DNA of 64,000 nt from Duncaniella muris (GTDB lineage Bacteria > Bacteroidota > Bacteroidia > Bacteroidales > Muribaculaceae): positions 38,175 through 102,174 of the forward strand of contig NZ_PUEC01000007.1 of assembly GCF_003024805.1 (NCBI RefSeq), given 5' to 3'. The notes beneath the pieces are model-generated. The model did no database searches, was not told where the DNA came from, and saw only the letters and a program-made list of their open reading frames with translations. A program made the translations under genes and the position numbers. This document shows positions 42,592 through 51,179 of the stretch, piece by piece. Each line of letters begins with the position of its first letter. Position 1 is the first letter of the stretch.

Positions 42592-43260
42592 TTAGTTGTT
42601 TGATATTCCTTTTAATGCGCATTTAATTTTCCAACTCGCATAAATATGAGCCAACCAATGTTCGGAGAACGGCATCATTATAAGACCTCGGATATTTTCA
42701 CCACACCAGTAATCTATCAACCACCGGGCATTTTCAGAGTCGCTCACAACATGAAGTGATTTGAGGTTTTCCCTATCTTCATCAGTCATTCTGCGTTCCA
42801 AATCGCAAAAAGAAAGCTTTTTCAACAATAGGTTGGTATTGTCTTTTACAGATTCAGCATATTCATATAGCGCATCTAAATTCAATGTTTTAGAGAAATC
42901 TGATATTTCCTGTTTTTCAAGCTCGTTACCAGTCGTGATAATTGGAGAGCCAATTGATCTTTTATAATCCCCTGAAAAGAATATCTGATCGTCCTTGTTG
43001 ATTAAAGTATGGATAACAATATCCTCGATACGGAATATATGCCAGATGGAATAGGCAATTGTCTTGCTGTGAAAACCGTCCTCTTCAATGAATGGGATAG
43101 CATTGAAATCAGCACGGCATAATTCCACTTTGAACTGCACTAAGATATCGAATAACTGGGTACGCAAAGACAATAAGTTTTCAATTCCCAAATGAAATGT
43201 GGTTTCATTGGAAATTTCTTCCTTAATCTTATGGCATTGCTCTAATAAATTATTACCCAT
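42592..43260 (-). CDS. DinB-like four-helix protein
   Basis: 222 residues. Conserved His in AYSIWHIFRIEDIVIHTLI and in the C-terminal HWLAHIYASW fit the DinB/YfiT-type metal site. Members include bacillithiol and mycothiol transferases that conjugate thiols to toxic compounds; many are uncharacterised. It is the first structural gene after the BlaI repressor, 12 bp away. Confidence 0.7.
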   Translation of the reverse strand: MGNNLLEQCHKIKEEISNETTFHLGIENLLSLRTQLFDILVQFKVELCRADFNAIPFIEEDGFHSKTIAYSIWHIFRIEDIVIHTLINKDDQIFFSGDYKRSIGSPIITTGNELEKQEISDFSKTLNLDALYEYAESVKDNTNLLLKKLSFCDLERRMTDEDRENLKSLHVVSDSENARWLIDYWCGENIRGLIMMPFSEHWLAHIYASWKIKCALKGISNN

Positions 43261-43272
43261 ACCTTTTCAATC

Positions 43273-43650
43273 TTATTGTTGGCGATTTCCTTCAATTACC
43301 TGATTTATCAACTCCCGAACTTCATCATCCGACATTTTCCTATCTCTTACAAGAGTGCTTATCACACCACGAATAGAGTTATTAAAATATCTCTGTACGA
43401 CATTCTTCAGGTTGTTGCCACAATACTCATCCCGTTCTATGAGTGGGTAGTATATGAAACCGTTGTTCCCTGCCGGCTTATGCCCTAAAAAGCCTTTCTC
43501 GACAAGAAACTTCACAAATGTAGATATGGCTGTCCGGCTTGGACGAGGTTCGGGATAAGTGGCTATAATCTCCTTAACGGTAGCTTCGCCCTTCTCCCAA
43601 AACTTGTTCATCACCTCTTCTTCACGCTTAGTAAGTTGTTCCATCATCAA
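43273..43650 (-). CDS. BlaI/MecI-family repressor, copy 2
   Basis: 125 residues. Winged helix with recognition helix PRPSRTAISTFVKFLVEKGF and dimerisation helices (GNNLKNVVQRYFNNSIRGVI). No M56 BlaR1 gene is adjacent. It heads a nine-gene operon running to 39027 with gaps of 26 bp or less. Its operator matches that of the first BlaI, whose M56 sensor could therefore control both. Confidence 0.9.
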   Translation of the reverse strand: MMMEQLTKREEEVMNKFWEKGEATVKEIIATYPEPRPSRTAISTFVKFLVEKGFLGHKPAGNNGFIYYPLIERDEYCGNNLKNVVQRYFNNSIRGVISTLVRDRKMSDDEVRELINQVIEGNRQQ

Positions 43651-43667
43651 ATGAAATTTAGTATATG

Positions 43668-43692
43668 CAAAGTTAGTCTAAATAAATTAGTC
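43668..43692 (-). promoter_or_regulatory. Promoter and BlaI operator of the nine-gene operon
   Basis: Minus-strand -7 box TAACTTTG (43668-43675), directly followed upstream by GTCTAAATAAATTAGTC (43676-43692). This equals the first BlaI operator except for one base (GTC for GAC at its end). It covers the -7/-33 spacer, so bound repressor would exclude polymerase. Confidence 0.8.
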
Positions 43693-43939
43693 AACCAAGC
43701 ACTTTGAGAATAATTATATAACATATTATTCCAACCTCGTATTTCAAGCCGTTGGTGGATATTTATCAGTTGGGCTAAATTTCCCTGTTTAGCATTTCTT
43801 GCAATAAATGCCTCCAACGACAAGTTTACTTTGGTTTTTCCCTTATAGGCACCCGGATTAAAGTAAACCTAATTCTATTTGCAATCCGATTATATGTAGA
43901 TGTAAAAACAATCCTACTTTATACTTCGATTTGCATGGG

Positions 43940-45073
43940 TCAATCAAACAATCCGTTTACCAGATTGACCGCATCATCCTTCTTCTGATTGATGATTTTG
44001 GCGTATACCTGCGTCATCTTCACATCGGCATGGCCGAGCAATTTCGAGGTTGTATAGAGGTCTGCTCCAAGGGTCAGCATCATCGTGGCAAAAGTGTGCC
44101 GGGCGGTGTGAAATGTAAATCGCTTGTCGATTCCCGCAGCTTTTGCCCAAGGTTTGATAAGCAGGTTCATCATTGACGGGCTTGGTAAATCGAACACATG
44201 GTCGTCTGCTGTCTTTTCTCCTCGTTCCGGCATCCACTTCAAGGCTTCGGGAGAAAGCGGTAGATAAATCGGTTCTTTGGTCTTCTGCATGGACACTGCC
44301 AACCGATATTGTCCTCTATCGACGAAGACGTCTTTCCACTTCAATCCGACAATATCGCTCACACGCAATCCGCAGAAGCAGGAGAACAAATAAGCGGACT
44401 TTACAGCCTCATTATTCATCGGAGTGGTAATCAATGCCCGCACTTCCTCGATAGTCATATATGACCGTTTACTCTCCGGCAGGCGAATCTTATCCGAATT
44501 ATTGATTTTGGTAAACGGATTGACCTTGATAATCTCCGCACGAACGGCTGCATTCAAAGCTCCGTTCAGGATGCGGTAGTAGGTGTGGAGTGTAAAGTTC
44601 GATACACGCTTCCCTTTGGGACGATATTCCGTCATCAGATAATCGAGGTAATCCTGACAGAATGCCTTGTCTATCCGATCCATTGTCATCCGCTCTCCTG
44701 CATAATCTTTCAAGATGCGAATAGTAACTGAGATTTGGTTTCCGTCTTTCTTCCCACGTTTTGCCTGATTCTCTTTATACGTATTCATCCAATCGAGCAA
44801 GAACACCTTTTCCCTGTTCTCGATGCCAGCTTCCCCATTCGTCAATTCAATGATGCGTTTCGACTTGATGGCATTGGCTGCGTCCATCGTAACCTGATTT
44901 CGTTTCCGGGCATTATTATCAGTTTCCGGGATGATATACATTTTGAGGTACTCGTATGTTCGCTTTCCGTCGCGGTATATATCCAGATACAGACTCTTAC
45001 TTCCGTCACTCAGCGGTTTCATCCGAAGACGGATTGGTTCTTTGACCTTCGTCGGTTTCTTTACTCGTGGCAT
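43940..45073 (-). CDS. ICE tyrosine recombinase (integrase)
   Basis: 377 residues from MPRVKKPTK. An Arm-type N-terminus and SAM-like core-binding domain (GNQISVTIRILKDYAGERMTMDRIDKAF) precede the catalytic domain with Arg in CFCGLRVSDIVGLKW, HTARHTFA (His-x-x-Arg), LGHADVKMTQVY (His and Tyr nucleophile). It integrates and excises the element. The longer frame to 45211 is rejected because the promoter lies at 45105-45112. It is the last ICE gene, reading inward. Confidence 0.92.
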   Translation of the reverse strand: MPRVKKPTKVKEPIRLRMKPLSDGSKSLYLDIYRDGKRTYEYLKMYIIPETDNNARKRNQVTMDAANAIKSKRIIELTNGEAGIENREKVFLLDWMNTYKENQAKRGKKDGNQISVTIRILKDYAGERMTMDRIDKAFCQDYLDYLMTEYRPKGKRVSNFTLHTYYRILNGALNAAVRAEIIKVNPFTKINNSDKIRLPESKRSYMTIEEVRALITTPMNNEAVKSAYLFSCFCGLRVSDIVGLKWKDVFVDRGQYRLAVSMQKTKEPIYLPLSPEALKWMPERGEKTADDHVFDLPSPSMMNLLIKPWAKAAGIDKRFTFHTARHTFATMMLTLGADLYTTSKLLGHADVKMTQVYAKIINQKKDDAVNLVNGLFD

Positions 45074-45104
45074 AAGCAATTCCTTTTTTTCGTTATTTCT
45101 GTTG

Positions 45105-45112
45105 CAAAGGTA
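45105..45112 (-). promoter_or_regulatory. -7 box of the integrase gene
   Basis: TACCTTTG on the minus strand, with a TTG about 20 bp upstream, 31 bp before the integrase ATG. Confidence 0.7.
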
Positions 45113-45214
45113 GAAATAATAATCCAAAACAAGGAACAAATAAGAAACAAAAATGTACCGAATAAGAGCCAAACAACCGAAAACAATGAAAGCAACTGAA
45201 AAGAAATGCACACT

Positions 45215-45305
45215 TATAAATAGCTATAAAACAGCACATTTATTTTCATTTGTTTGGTTGTTGTTTTCATTTTAGATATGTATTCTATAAATCTGGTAAA
45301 TTCCG
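45215..45305. other. Presumed right boundary region of the ICE
   Basis: This AT-rich gap lies between the integrase promoter and the stop codon of the first chromosomal-looking gene. A Bacteroides-type integrase lies next to its attachment site, so attR should be here. I see no long repeat that would fix the exact site, and the left end is outside the window. Confidence 0.35.
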
Positions 45306-45310
45306 TCTGT

Positions 45311-45592
45311 CTACAAATTAAGGTAAGACTTCAGCGCATCGACATATTCCTCAAAGGCGTTTCGCCCGGCGGGTGTGACTGAGCAGATGGTACGTGGCCG
45401 TTTGCCGGCCATGCCTTTCTCTACAGAGATATAGCCTGCCGATAAAAGTTTGTCGAGCTGCACACTGAGGTTTCCGGCAGTGGATTCGGTTTTCTCTTTT
45501 AGATAAACGAAATCAGCTTCCTCTACATTCATCAGAATGGACATTATGGCAAGCCGGAGTTGCGAATGTAGAAGCGGATTCAGCTCTTTCAT
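45311..45592 (-). CDS. Winged-helix transcriptional regulator
   Basis: 93 residues: HSQLRLAIMSILMNVEEADFVYLKEKTESTAGNLSVQLDKLLSAGYISVEKG is a MarR/ArsR-like winged helix of the DUF type that pairs with a membrane protein in Bacteroidota. It overlaps the upstream gene by 4 bp. Two GGTTTAT-N3-ATAAACC palindromes before the operon are its probable operators. Confidence 0.85.
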   Translation of the reverse strand: MKELNPLLHSQLRLAIMSILMNVEEADFVYLKEKTESTAGNLSVQLDKLLSAGYISVEKGMAGKRPRTICSVTPAGRNAFEEYVDALKSYLNL

Positions 45593-46212
45593 CCCTTTTT
45601 CGCTTTATGATTAATTATATGACCGGGAACAATCATCATCACAACCCAAAAGAGAATGAAGAGGGGCATGAACCAGTTGGCTAAAAGAGGAATCTTACCG
45701 GTCACACAACATACCAAAACCATTCCGATAGCCAAGCCGACAATTCCGCCCCATGTAAGGGATTTCTCTTTAACGATAAGGCCTTGTGCAATCTCAGCAA
45801 AGGGAGCGGCAATAAGTGTATAGACAGTCATTGCAGTCCAGCATTTGATACCGCCAATGAGTGAGAATCCGAGGCAAATAAAGGTTAAGACGATTTCGGA
45901 CACCCCGAATATCGACCATAGATGAGAGGTGATTTTGTCGGAATAAGTCACTGCACCATCAGTTCGTTTTTCACGACGCGCCATTATAGAAGTTAACGGC
46001 ATACCGATTACGGGAATGGCAAACCACAGCCAGTTCCATACATTTTGCTGTGTGGCTGCGAGCAGTATCCATACCGATATTGAAGTAAATACCGCAAGGT
46101 ATCCCCACATAAGCAGGATGTTACCGCTGCCGAGGTAGCGGGCTTTGGTGCGAGCTATCATCGAAGTAATCACTTCGAGGCTCTCTTTTTCAGTTAGTTT
46201 TTTATCTTCCAT
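45589..46212 (-). CDS. Membrane protein partner of the winged-helix regulator
   Basis: 207 residues. A short cytoplasmic N-terminus (EDKKLTEKESLEVITSMIARTKARY) precedes about six hydrophobic helices. It has no transporter motif. Such pairs of a small winged-helix protein and a polytopic protein are common in Bacteroidales, but the function is unknown. It is the first gene of the unit. Confidence 0.75.
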   Translation of the reverse strand: MEDKKLTEKESLEVITSMIARTKARYLGSGNILLMWGYLAVFTSISVWILLAATQQNVWNWLWFAIPVIGMPLTSIMARREKRTDGAVTYSDKITSHLWSIFGVSEIVLTFICLGFSLIGGIKCWTAMTVYTLIAAPFAEIAQGLIVKEKSLTWGGIVGLAIGMVLVCCVTGKIPLLANWFMPLFILFWVVMMIVPGHIINHKAKKG

Positions 46213-46239
46213 TTTACAGGTTTTTGAGGGTTAACTTTA

Positions 46240-46336
46240 GGTTTATTTTATAAACCATTTTCTTTTGAAAAAAGAGCGGTCGCGCGATTCCGCTCTCTAT
46301 TCGGATGTAAAGTTAATAAGGTTTATAATATAAACC
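46240..46336 (-). promoter_or_regulatory. Two palindromic operators and leader hairpin
   Basis: GGTTTATTTTATAAACC (46240-46256) and GGTTTATAATATAAACC (46320-46336) share GGTTTAT-N3-ATAAACC and are 80 bp apart. Between them is a hairpin AGAGCGG/CCGCTCT (46273-46279/46290-46296). A weak -7-like TAACTTTA lies between the sites on the minus strand. The layout suits repression by looping by the winged-helix protein. Confidence 0.75.
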
Positions 46337-46584
46337 AAATTTTAAATACATTTTTTTTAATCTGAGACGGCGGAGCAAGTGCAGGACAAAATGATGATGA
46401 TCCGCCATCAATAGACACCTCCCTGCCAAATCCATTCGAAAACATTCCGGTTGCCAAACTCTTCACCATTCACACACAACCAATATACACCTTGTTTCAC
46501 CATCAAACGCTATCAGGCCAAGGTTCGATCAATATTAAAATGTGACTAAAATTTAACGTATCCATTAAAAAACCTTCTGAAAAA

Positions 46585-46616
46585 TTTGGAGGGATCGGAA
46601 TAAAGTACTACCTTTG
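46585..46616 (+). promoter_or_regulatory. Promoter of tRNA-Cys
   Basis: TTTG (46585-46588), 20 bp, then TACCTTTG (46609-46616): a full match to the Bacteroidota consensus, 22 bp before the tRNA. The 300 bp before it (46260-46584) hold only the operators above; I see no gene there. Confidence 0.85.
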
Positions 46617-46638
46617 CACCCGTAATCCACCACACAAT

Positions 46639-46709
46639 GGTTCCTTGGCCGAGTGGTTAGGCGCCGGTCTGCAAAACCGTTTACAGCAGTTCGAATCTGC
46701 TAGGAACCT
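46639..46709 (+). tRNA. tRNA-Cys (GCA anticodon)
   Basis: Acceptor GGTTCCT pairs with AGGAACC, D stem GCC/GGC, anticodon loop CTGCAAA with GCA at 46671-46673, T stem AGCAG/CTGCT with loop TTCGAAT, and discriminator T, the Cys identity base. CCA is not encoded. The 27-43 pair reads C-T, a mismatch at the base of the anticodon stem. It is 1.4 kb from the ICE end and intact, so it is not the split attachment site. Confidence 0.93.
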
Positions 46710-46713
46710 CTCA

Positions 46714-46738
46714 AAACCCGACTTCAAGTCGGGTTTTT
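46714..46738 (+). terminator. Terminator after tRNA-Cys
   Basis: AACCCGACTT and AAGTCGGGTT form a tight hairpin followed by five T. Confidence 0.85.
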
Positions 46739-46764
46739 CATTTATAGTCCATATTATGAGTCTG

Positions 46765-46832
46765 GGATTTCGGGTCAGCGGATTTTTCCGGTGGGCGGAA
46801 GGGAGATGTCAAGAGTATAGTGTTATCTTGGC
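46765..46832 (+). repeat. IS-end relic, copy A
   Basis: Nearly the same 65-bp sequence as 53320-53384, with GGGTCAGCGGATTTTTCC, GTGGGCGGAAGG and ATAGTGTTATCTTGGC. In copy B this stretch leads into an ISAon1-type transposase ORF, so this copy is probably the upstream end of the same element with the gene lost. After it, 46833-46963 holds nothing I can identify. Confidence 0.6.
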
Positions 46833-46963
46833 GCATGGTAAAAAAAGATCAAGGGTAGCAGTCAGGAAAAAATAGAAGATAAACACCCTATGATCAGTGT
46901 TTACCTCCTACTCGATTATGAGGGGCGTTTCCTGATTTTAGAAGAACGCCATATTCACACACG

Positions 46964-48043
46964 TTATTCAGCAGGCATCCGCTTGCTGAAGAATTGCGCT
47001 ATGCGATCCATCGGAATCTTATCAAGATTGTCATAGAGGTCACAATGACTGGCTCCATCCACTATAAGCAACTCCTTGTTATCGCCGCAGAGCAGTTTGA
47101 ATGTATCTTCTCCGAAATAGCGCGAATGAGCTTTCTCTCCATGCAGAATCATCACGGCATTCTCCAGTTCGCCGGCATATTCAAAAAATCTGAAGTTCAT
47201 CAGCGGCAGTATGGATGTCACATTCCATCCATCGGTTGAATTTCCGGAACGCGGATGATAGCCACGCGGTGTCTTGTAATATGCATGATAGTCTTTCACA
47301 AACTGCGGAACATCTGCGGGCAGAGGGTCCACCACCCCACCGGCACGCTTATAGGAACCGTTGCGATAGTCCTCTGTGCGCTGTGCCGCAAGTGATGCGC
47401 GGGCGGCGTTACGTTTCTCAGCCGAATTGTCGGTATCGAAATATCCGTTGGCTGCAACGCGAGTCATGTCATACATTGTCGATGCGACCGTGGCCTTGAT
47501 ACGCGGATCGTTGATGGCCGTCTGGATGGCTATACCGCCCCATCCGCAGATGCCGAGAACTCCGATCCGTGAAGAATCGACATCCGGCTGCACCGACAGG
47601 AAGTCAACCGCCGCTGAGAAATCTTCGGTATTTATGTCAGGCGAAGCCACACGCCGCGGGCTACCGCCGCTTTCGCCTGTAAATGCAGGGTCAAAGGCAA
47701 TTGTGATGAATCCGCGTCCTGCAAGCTGCTGGGCATATAGTCCGCTCGACTGTTCCTTGACAGCTCCAAACGGGCCGCTAACGGCTATTGCAGGAAGCTT
47801 TCCGGCAGCATCTTTCGGAGTGTACATGTCAGCTGCAAGCGTGATGCCATAGCGGTTGACGAATGTAACCTTCCGGTGATCTACTTTATCGCTTTTCGGG
47901 AATACCTTGTCCCACTCTTGTGTGAGCGCCAGTTGCTCCACCGGAGCAACTGACATGTCTGTGTTCGGATTTTCCATTACCTGAGAATTTGCTGTCAGTA
48001 CACTGAATAAGATGAGATAAGCTGTTTTTTTCATTTTCTTCAT
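46964..48043 (-). CDS. Exported alpha/beta hydrolase
   Basis: About 359 residues with a signal peptide (KKTAYLILFSVLTANSQ). Alpha/beta-hydrolase fold: LPAIAVSGPFGAVKEQ, nucleophile elbow GICGWGGIA, AVMILHGEKAHS, and a C-terminal His in DGASHCDLYD. The elbow carries Cys where most esterases have Ser, as in dienelactone-hydrolase-like or YcjY-like proteins. Start 48043 or 48034; the ATG at 48106 would add residues before the signal peptide. Substrate unknown. Confidence 0.75.
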   Translation of the reverse strand: MKKMKKTAYLILFSVLTANSQVMENPNTDMSVAPVEQLALTQEWDKVFPKSDKVDHRKVTFVNRYGITLAADMYTPKDAAGKLPAIAVSGPFGAVKEQSSGLYAQQLAGRGFITIAFDPAFTGESGGSPRRVASPDINTEDFSAAVDFLSVQPDVDSSRIGVLGICGWGGIAIQTAINDPRIKATVASTMYDMTRVAANGYFDTDNSAEKRNAARASLAAQRTEDYRNGSYKRAGGVVDPLPADVPQFVKDYHAYYKTPRGYHPRSGNSTDGWNVTSILPLMNFRFFEYAGELENAVMILHGEKAHSRYFGEDTFKLLCGDNKELLIVDGASHCDLYDNLDKIPMDRIAQFFSKRMPAE

Positions 48044-48253
48044 GTGCTGTTGGTTTAACAATCTGTTTGTCAAGTGCAAAATTAGTATGGTAAGAAGTCT
48101 TTGCAAAACCCCGAAATGCGGTAATAATTACCACTTTTCACGATTTTTCCATTTCTTTATGTCCTGAGCCAGCAAACCATTTGGGACGCCCGATCGTTTA
48201 AGCAAATGTTTAAGAACCCCTTTTACTGACCTTTAACCCCTCATTGTGATTGT

Positions 48254-49759
48254 ATGGACAAGAAAAGACTCACCGCTGAAAACGGGCGCCCGATCGCCGA
48301 CAACCAGAATGTCCAGACCGCAGGTCTGCGAGGCCCCGTCACAGCTCAAAATCCCTGGTATCTTGAAAAAATAGCCCATTTTGACCGAGAAGTCATACCG
48401 GAAAGGCGTATGCATGCCAAAGGTTCAGGCGCCTTCGGCACTTTCACCGTCACCAACGACATTACAGAATTCACCCGCGCGTCTATTTTTTCAGAAATAG
48501 GCAAACAGACACCTTGCCTTGTAAGATTTTCCACTGTAGCCGGAGAACGCGGAGCCGCTGATGCGGAGCGCGATATCCGTGGATTCGCCATGAAATTCTA
48601 CACCGATGAAGGCAACTGGGATCTTGTCGGCAACAACACTCCGGTGTTTTTCCTGCGCGATCCTCTGAAGTTTCCTGACCTGAACCATGCCATCAAGCGT
48701 GACCCGCGTAACGGGATGCGCAATCCGACGGCTAACTGGGACTTCTGGACTCTCCTGCCGGAAGCCCTTCATCAGGTCACAATAACAATGTCGCCACGCG
48801 GCATTCCGGCTTCATTCCGCCACATGCACGGATTCGGGAGCCACACCTATAGTTTCATCAACAAGGACAACAAGCGCATATGGGTAAAATTCCACTTCCG
48901 CACCCTTCAGGGCATAAAAAATCTGACCGACCAGGAGGCCGAGGCCATCATTGCCAAAGACCGCGAGTCGAATCAGAGAGATCTGTTCGAGGCCATTGAG
49001 CGCGGCGAATTCCCACGCTGGAAACTCCAGATACAACTGATGACGGAAGAGGAGGCAAAAAAGTACCACATCAACCCGTTTGATCTGACCAAAGTGTGGT
49101 ATCACAAAGACTTCCCACTGCACGACGTTGGAATTCTCGAACTGAACCGCAACCCTGAAAACTTTTTCGCCGAGATCGAGCAGGCGGCCTTCAATCCCGC
49201 CAATATAGTTGATGGCATAGGTTTTTCGCCTGACAAAATGCTTCAGGGACGCCTTTTCTCATATGGCGATGCTCAACGCTACCGCCTCGGAGTCAACAAC
49301 AATCTCATTCCGGTCAATCAGCCGAAGTGTCCGGTGCACGCCTATCATCGCGATGGACAGATGCGCACCGACGGCAACTATGGATCGACTATCGCATACG
49401 AACCCAACAGCTTCGGGGAATGGCATGACAATCCGGTAATTAAAGAACCGCCGCTGGAACTCCAGGGGGAAGCCTATGATTATGACGAACGGGAATATGA
49501 CGATGACTATTACACTCAGCCCGGCAAACTATGGCGGCTGATGTCAGACACCGACAAGCTTGCCACCTGCCAGAACACCGCGGCGCAGATGGAAGGAGTG
49601 CCGCTATTCATAAAGCAGCGCCACACACGCGCGTGTCATAATGCCGATCCTGAATATGGCAGGATGCTTGCCGAAGCACTCGGCATAGACCTAGCCGAGG
49701 CACTCACAGCCGAAGATCCTGCCCATCCGTTGTGGGACAAGCGGAAGACCAATAAATAG
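48254..49759 (+). CDS. katA: Monofunctional haem catalase
   Basis: 501 residues, clade-3 small-subunit size. Catalytic His in [10 protein letters not shown], Asn in [10 protein letters not shown], haem-ligand Tyr in [14 protein letters not shown]. It splits hydrogen peroxide to water and oxygen in the cytoplasm and helps anaerobes survive air exposure. It stands alone, divergent from the hydrolase gene, with a terminator downstream. No clear OxyR site was identified in the 150-bp upstream gap. Confidence 0.96.
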   Translation: MDKKRLTAENGRPIADNQNVQTAGLRGPVTAQNPWYLEKIAHFDREVIPERRMHAKGSGAFGTFTVTNDITEFTRASIFSEIGKQTPCLVRFSTVAGERGAADAERDIRGFAMKFYTDEGNWDLVGNNTPVFFLRDPLKFPDLNHAIKRDPRNGMRNPTANWDFWTLLPEALHQVTITMSPRGIPASFRHMHGFGSHTYSFINKDNKRIWVKFHFRTLQGIKNLTDQEAEAIIAKDRESNQRDLFEAIERGEFPRWKLQIQLMTEEEAKKYHINPFDLTKVWYHKDFPLHDVGILELNRNPENFFAEIEQAAFNPANIVDGIGFSPDKMLQGRLFSYGDAQRYRLGVNNNLIPVNQPKCPVHAYHRDGQMRTDGNYGSTIAYEPNSFGEWHDNPVIKEPPLELQGEAYDYDEREYDDDYYTQPGKLWRLMSDTDKLATCQNTAAQMEGVPLFIKQRHTRACHNADPEYGRMLAEALGIDLAEALTAEDPAHPLWDKRKTNK

Positions 49760-49802
49760 GAGAGATTCTACTCTAATCCGCATACATCCATAAATTCTGA
49801 AT

Positions 49803-49852
49803 CCGGGGCATGAGACAGAGGCCTTGCCGATGATTCATGGCCCGGTTTCAAT
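49803..49852 (+). terminator. Terminator after katA
   Basis: CCGGGGCATGA (49803-49813) pairs with TCATGGCCCGG (49835-49845) with one mismatch, followed by a T-rich run. Confidence 0.7.
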
Positions 49853-49861
49853 TTTTATTTT

Positions 49862-49869
49862 TAACTTTG
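49862..49869 (+). promoter_or_regulatory. -7 box of the alcohol dehydrogenase gene
   Basis: TAACTTTG, 69 bp before the ATG at 49939. It lies downstream of the ATG at 49837 and so rules that start out. Confidence 0.6.
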
Positions 49870-49938
49870 CGGTTACTGTCACATCTGTCAGCCGGCAGTC
49901 CGGAAACAGAAGAAAACAATTCATCCAAAACCGAAAAA

Positions 49939-51048
49939 ATGAAAGCGCTCACATATATTTCAAAAGGGAGATTCGAACTTACCGAGAAACAGATGCCTCA
50001 GATCACTGATCCGAAAGATGCGATAGTGAAAGTGACACTGTCAAGCATCTGTTCATCGGATCTGCATATCCTGCATGGATCCGTACCCCAGGCAAAGCCC
50101 GGCATAACCGTAGGCCATGAGATGGTAGGCATAGTGGAGTCGGTAGGACCGGAAGTAAGTTCTGTCAGACCGGGCGACCGGGTTGCGGTCAATGTAGAGA
50201 CCTTCTGCGGGGAGTGTTTCTTCTGCCGTAGAGGCTGGGTCAACAACTGCGAGGATCCAAATGGAGGCTGGGCTCTGGGATGCAGGATCGATGGCGGACA
50301 GACTGAATATGTCAGAGTCCCGTTTGCCGACAATTGTCTCACACCAATACCCGCAGGCGTTTCCGACGAGCAGGCTCTCTTCACCGGTGACATACTTGCT
50401 ACGGGTTACTGGGCGGCCGAGATTACAGAAATTTCAGAATGCGACACAGTGCTGATCATCGGGGCCGGCCCGACAGGCCTCTGCACCCTGCAATGCGTCA
50501 GCCTCTATAACCCACGCCATATAATTGTATGCGAGACAGATGACGCGCGTCGTGATTTTGTCAGGAAACATCATCCGGAGGTGTTTGTCACTGATCCGGC
50601 CCGATGTCTTGAGGATGTCAGCAGGCTGACCGAATCAAGAGGAGCAGACCGGGTGATCGAAGTGGCCGGAACGGATACATCTTTTGAAATGGCCTGGAGG
50701 GCAGCGCGCCCCAACGCCATTGTGACCATAGTGGCTCTATATGACAAGCCTCAGATATTGCCTCTCCCCGATATGTATGGCAAAAATCTCACGTTCAAGA
50801 CCGGAGGCGTAGACGGCTGTAAATGCGACAAAATTCTCCGTCTGATCGCCGAAGGTAAAATCGACACTACACCACTCATCACTCACCGCTATCCGCTGAG
50901 CAGAATACGCGAGGCCTATTCGTTATTCGAACAACGCCGCGAAAACGTCATCAAAATAGCCGTTTATCCTGACTCCGACGGATGTACGGTCGAGCCTGAT
51001 GACATTGACGAACTTGAGCAACTCGGTCTTGACAGTTGCGGAGACTAA
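49939..51048 (+). CDS. Zinc-dependent medium-chain alcohol dehydrogenase
   Basis: 369 residues. Catalytic zinc ligands in SSICSSDLHILHG and VGHEMVG; structural zinc cysteines in CGECFFCRRGWVNNC; NAD-binding loop IIGAGPTGLC. It oxidises an alcohol or polyol, or reduces an aldehyde. The C-terminus extends past the usual end with an acidic tail (TVEPDDIDELEQLGLDSCGD). The start is set by the -7 box at 49862-49869. A hairpin near 51087-51119 may end the transcript. Confidence 0.9.
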   Translation: MKALTYISKGRFELTEKQMPQITDPKDAIVKVTLSSICSSDLHILHGSVPQAKPGITVGHEMVGIVESVGPEVSSVRPGDRVAVNVETFCGECFFCRRGWVNNCEDPNGGWALGCRIDGGQTEYVRVPFADNCLTPIPAGVSDEQALFTGDILATGYWAAEITEISECDTVLIIGAGPTGLCTLQCVSLYNPRHIIVCETDDARRDFVRKHHPEVFVTDPARCLEDVSRLTESRGADRVIEVAGTDTSFEMAWRAARPNAIVTIVALYDKPQILPLPDMYGKNLTFKTGGVDGCKCDKILRLIAEGKIDTTPLITHRYPLSRIREAYSLFEQRRENVIKIAVYPDSDGCTVEPDDIDELEQLGLDSCGD

Positions 51049-51179
51049 GCTATCACATCTATCAGCGCAGCTTCCTAAAAAAATTGCGGTGCGCGGCATT
51101 TGAAATCTGCCATGCACCGACGAACGAAATATTGCCTGCAATCTTATTTACCTTAATTATTATTTAACAAGCCGGCTAA

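Noticed and set aside
46639..46709. tRNA-Cys as ICE attachment site
   Set aside because: It is complete, has its own terminator, and lies 1.4 kb from the integrase behind two chromosomal-type genes.
46645..46875. 76-codon plus-strand open frame
   Set aside because: It reads through tRNA-Cys and its terminator.
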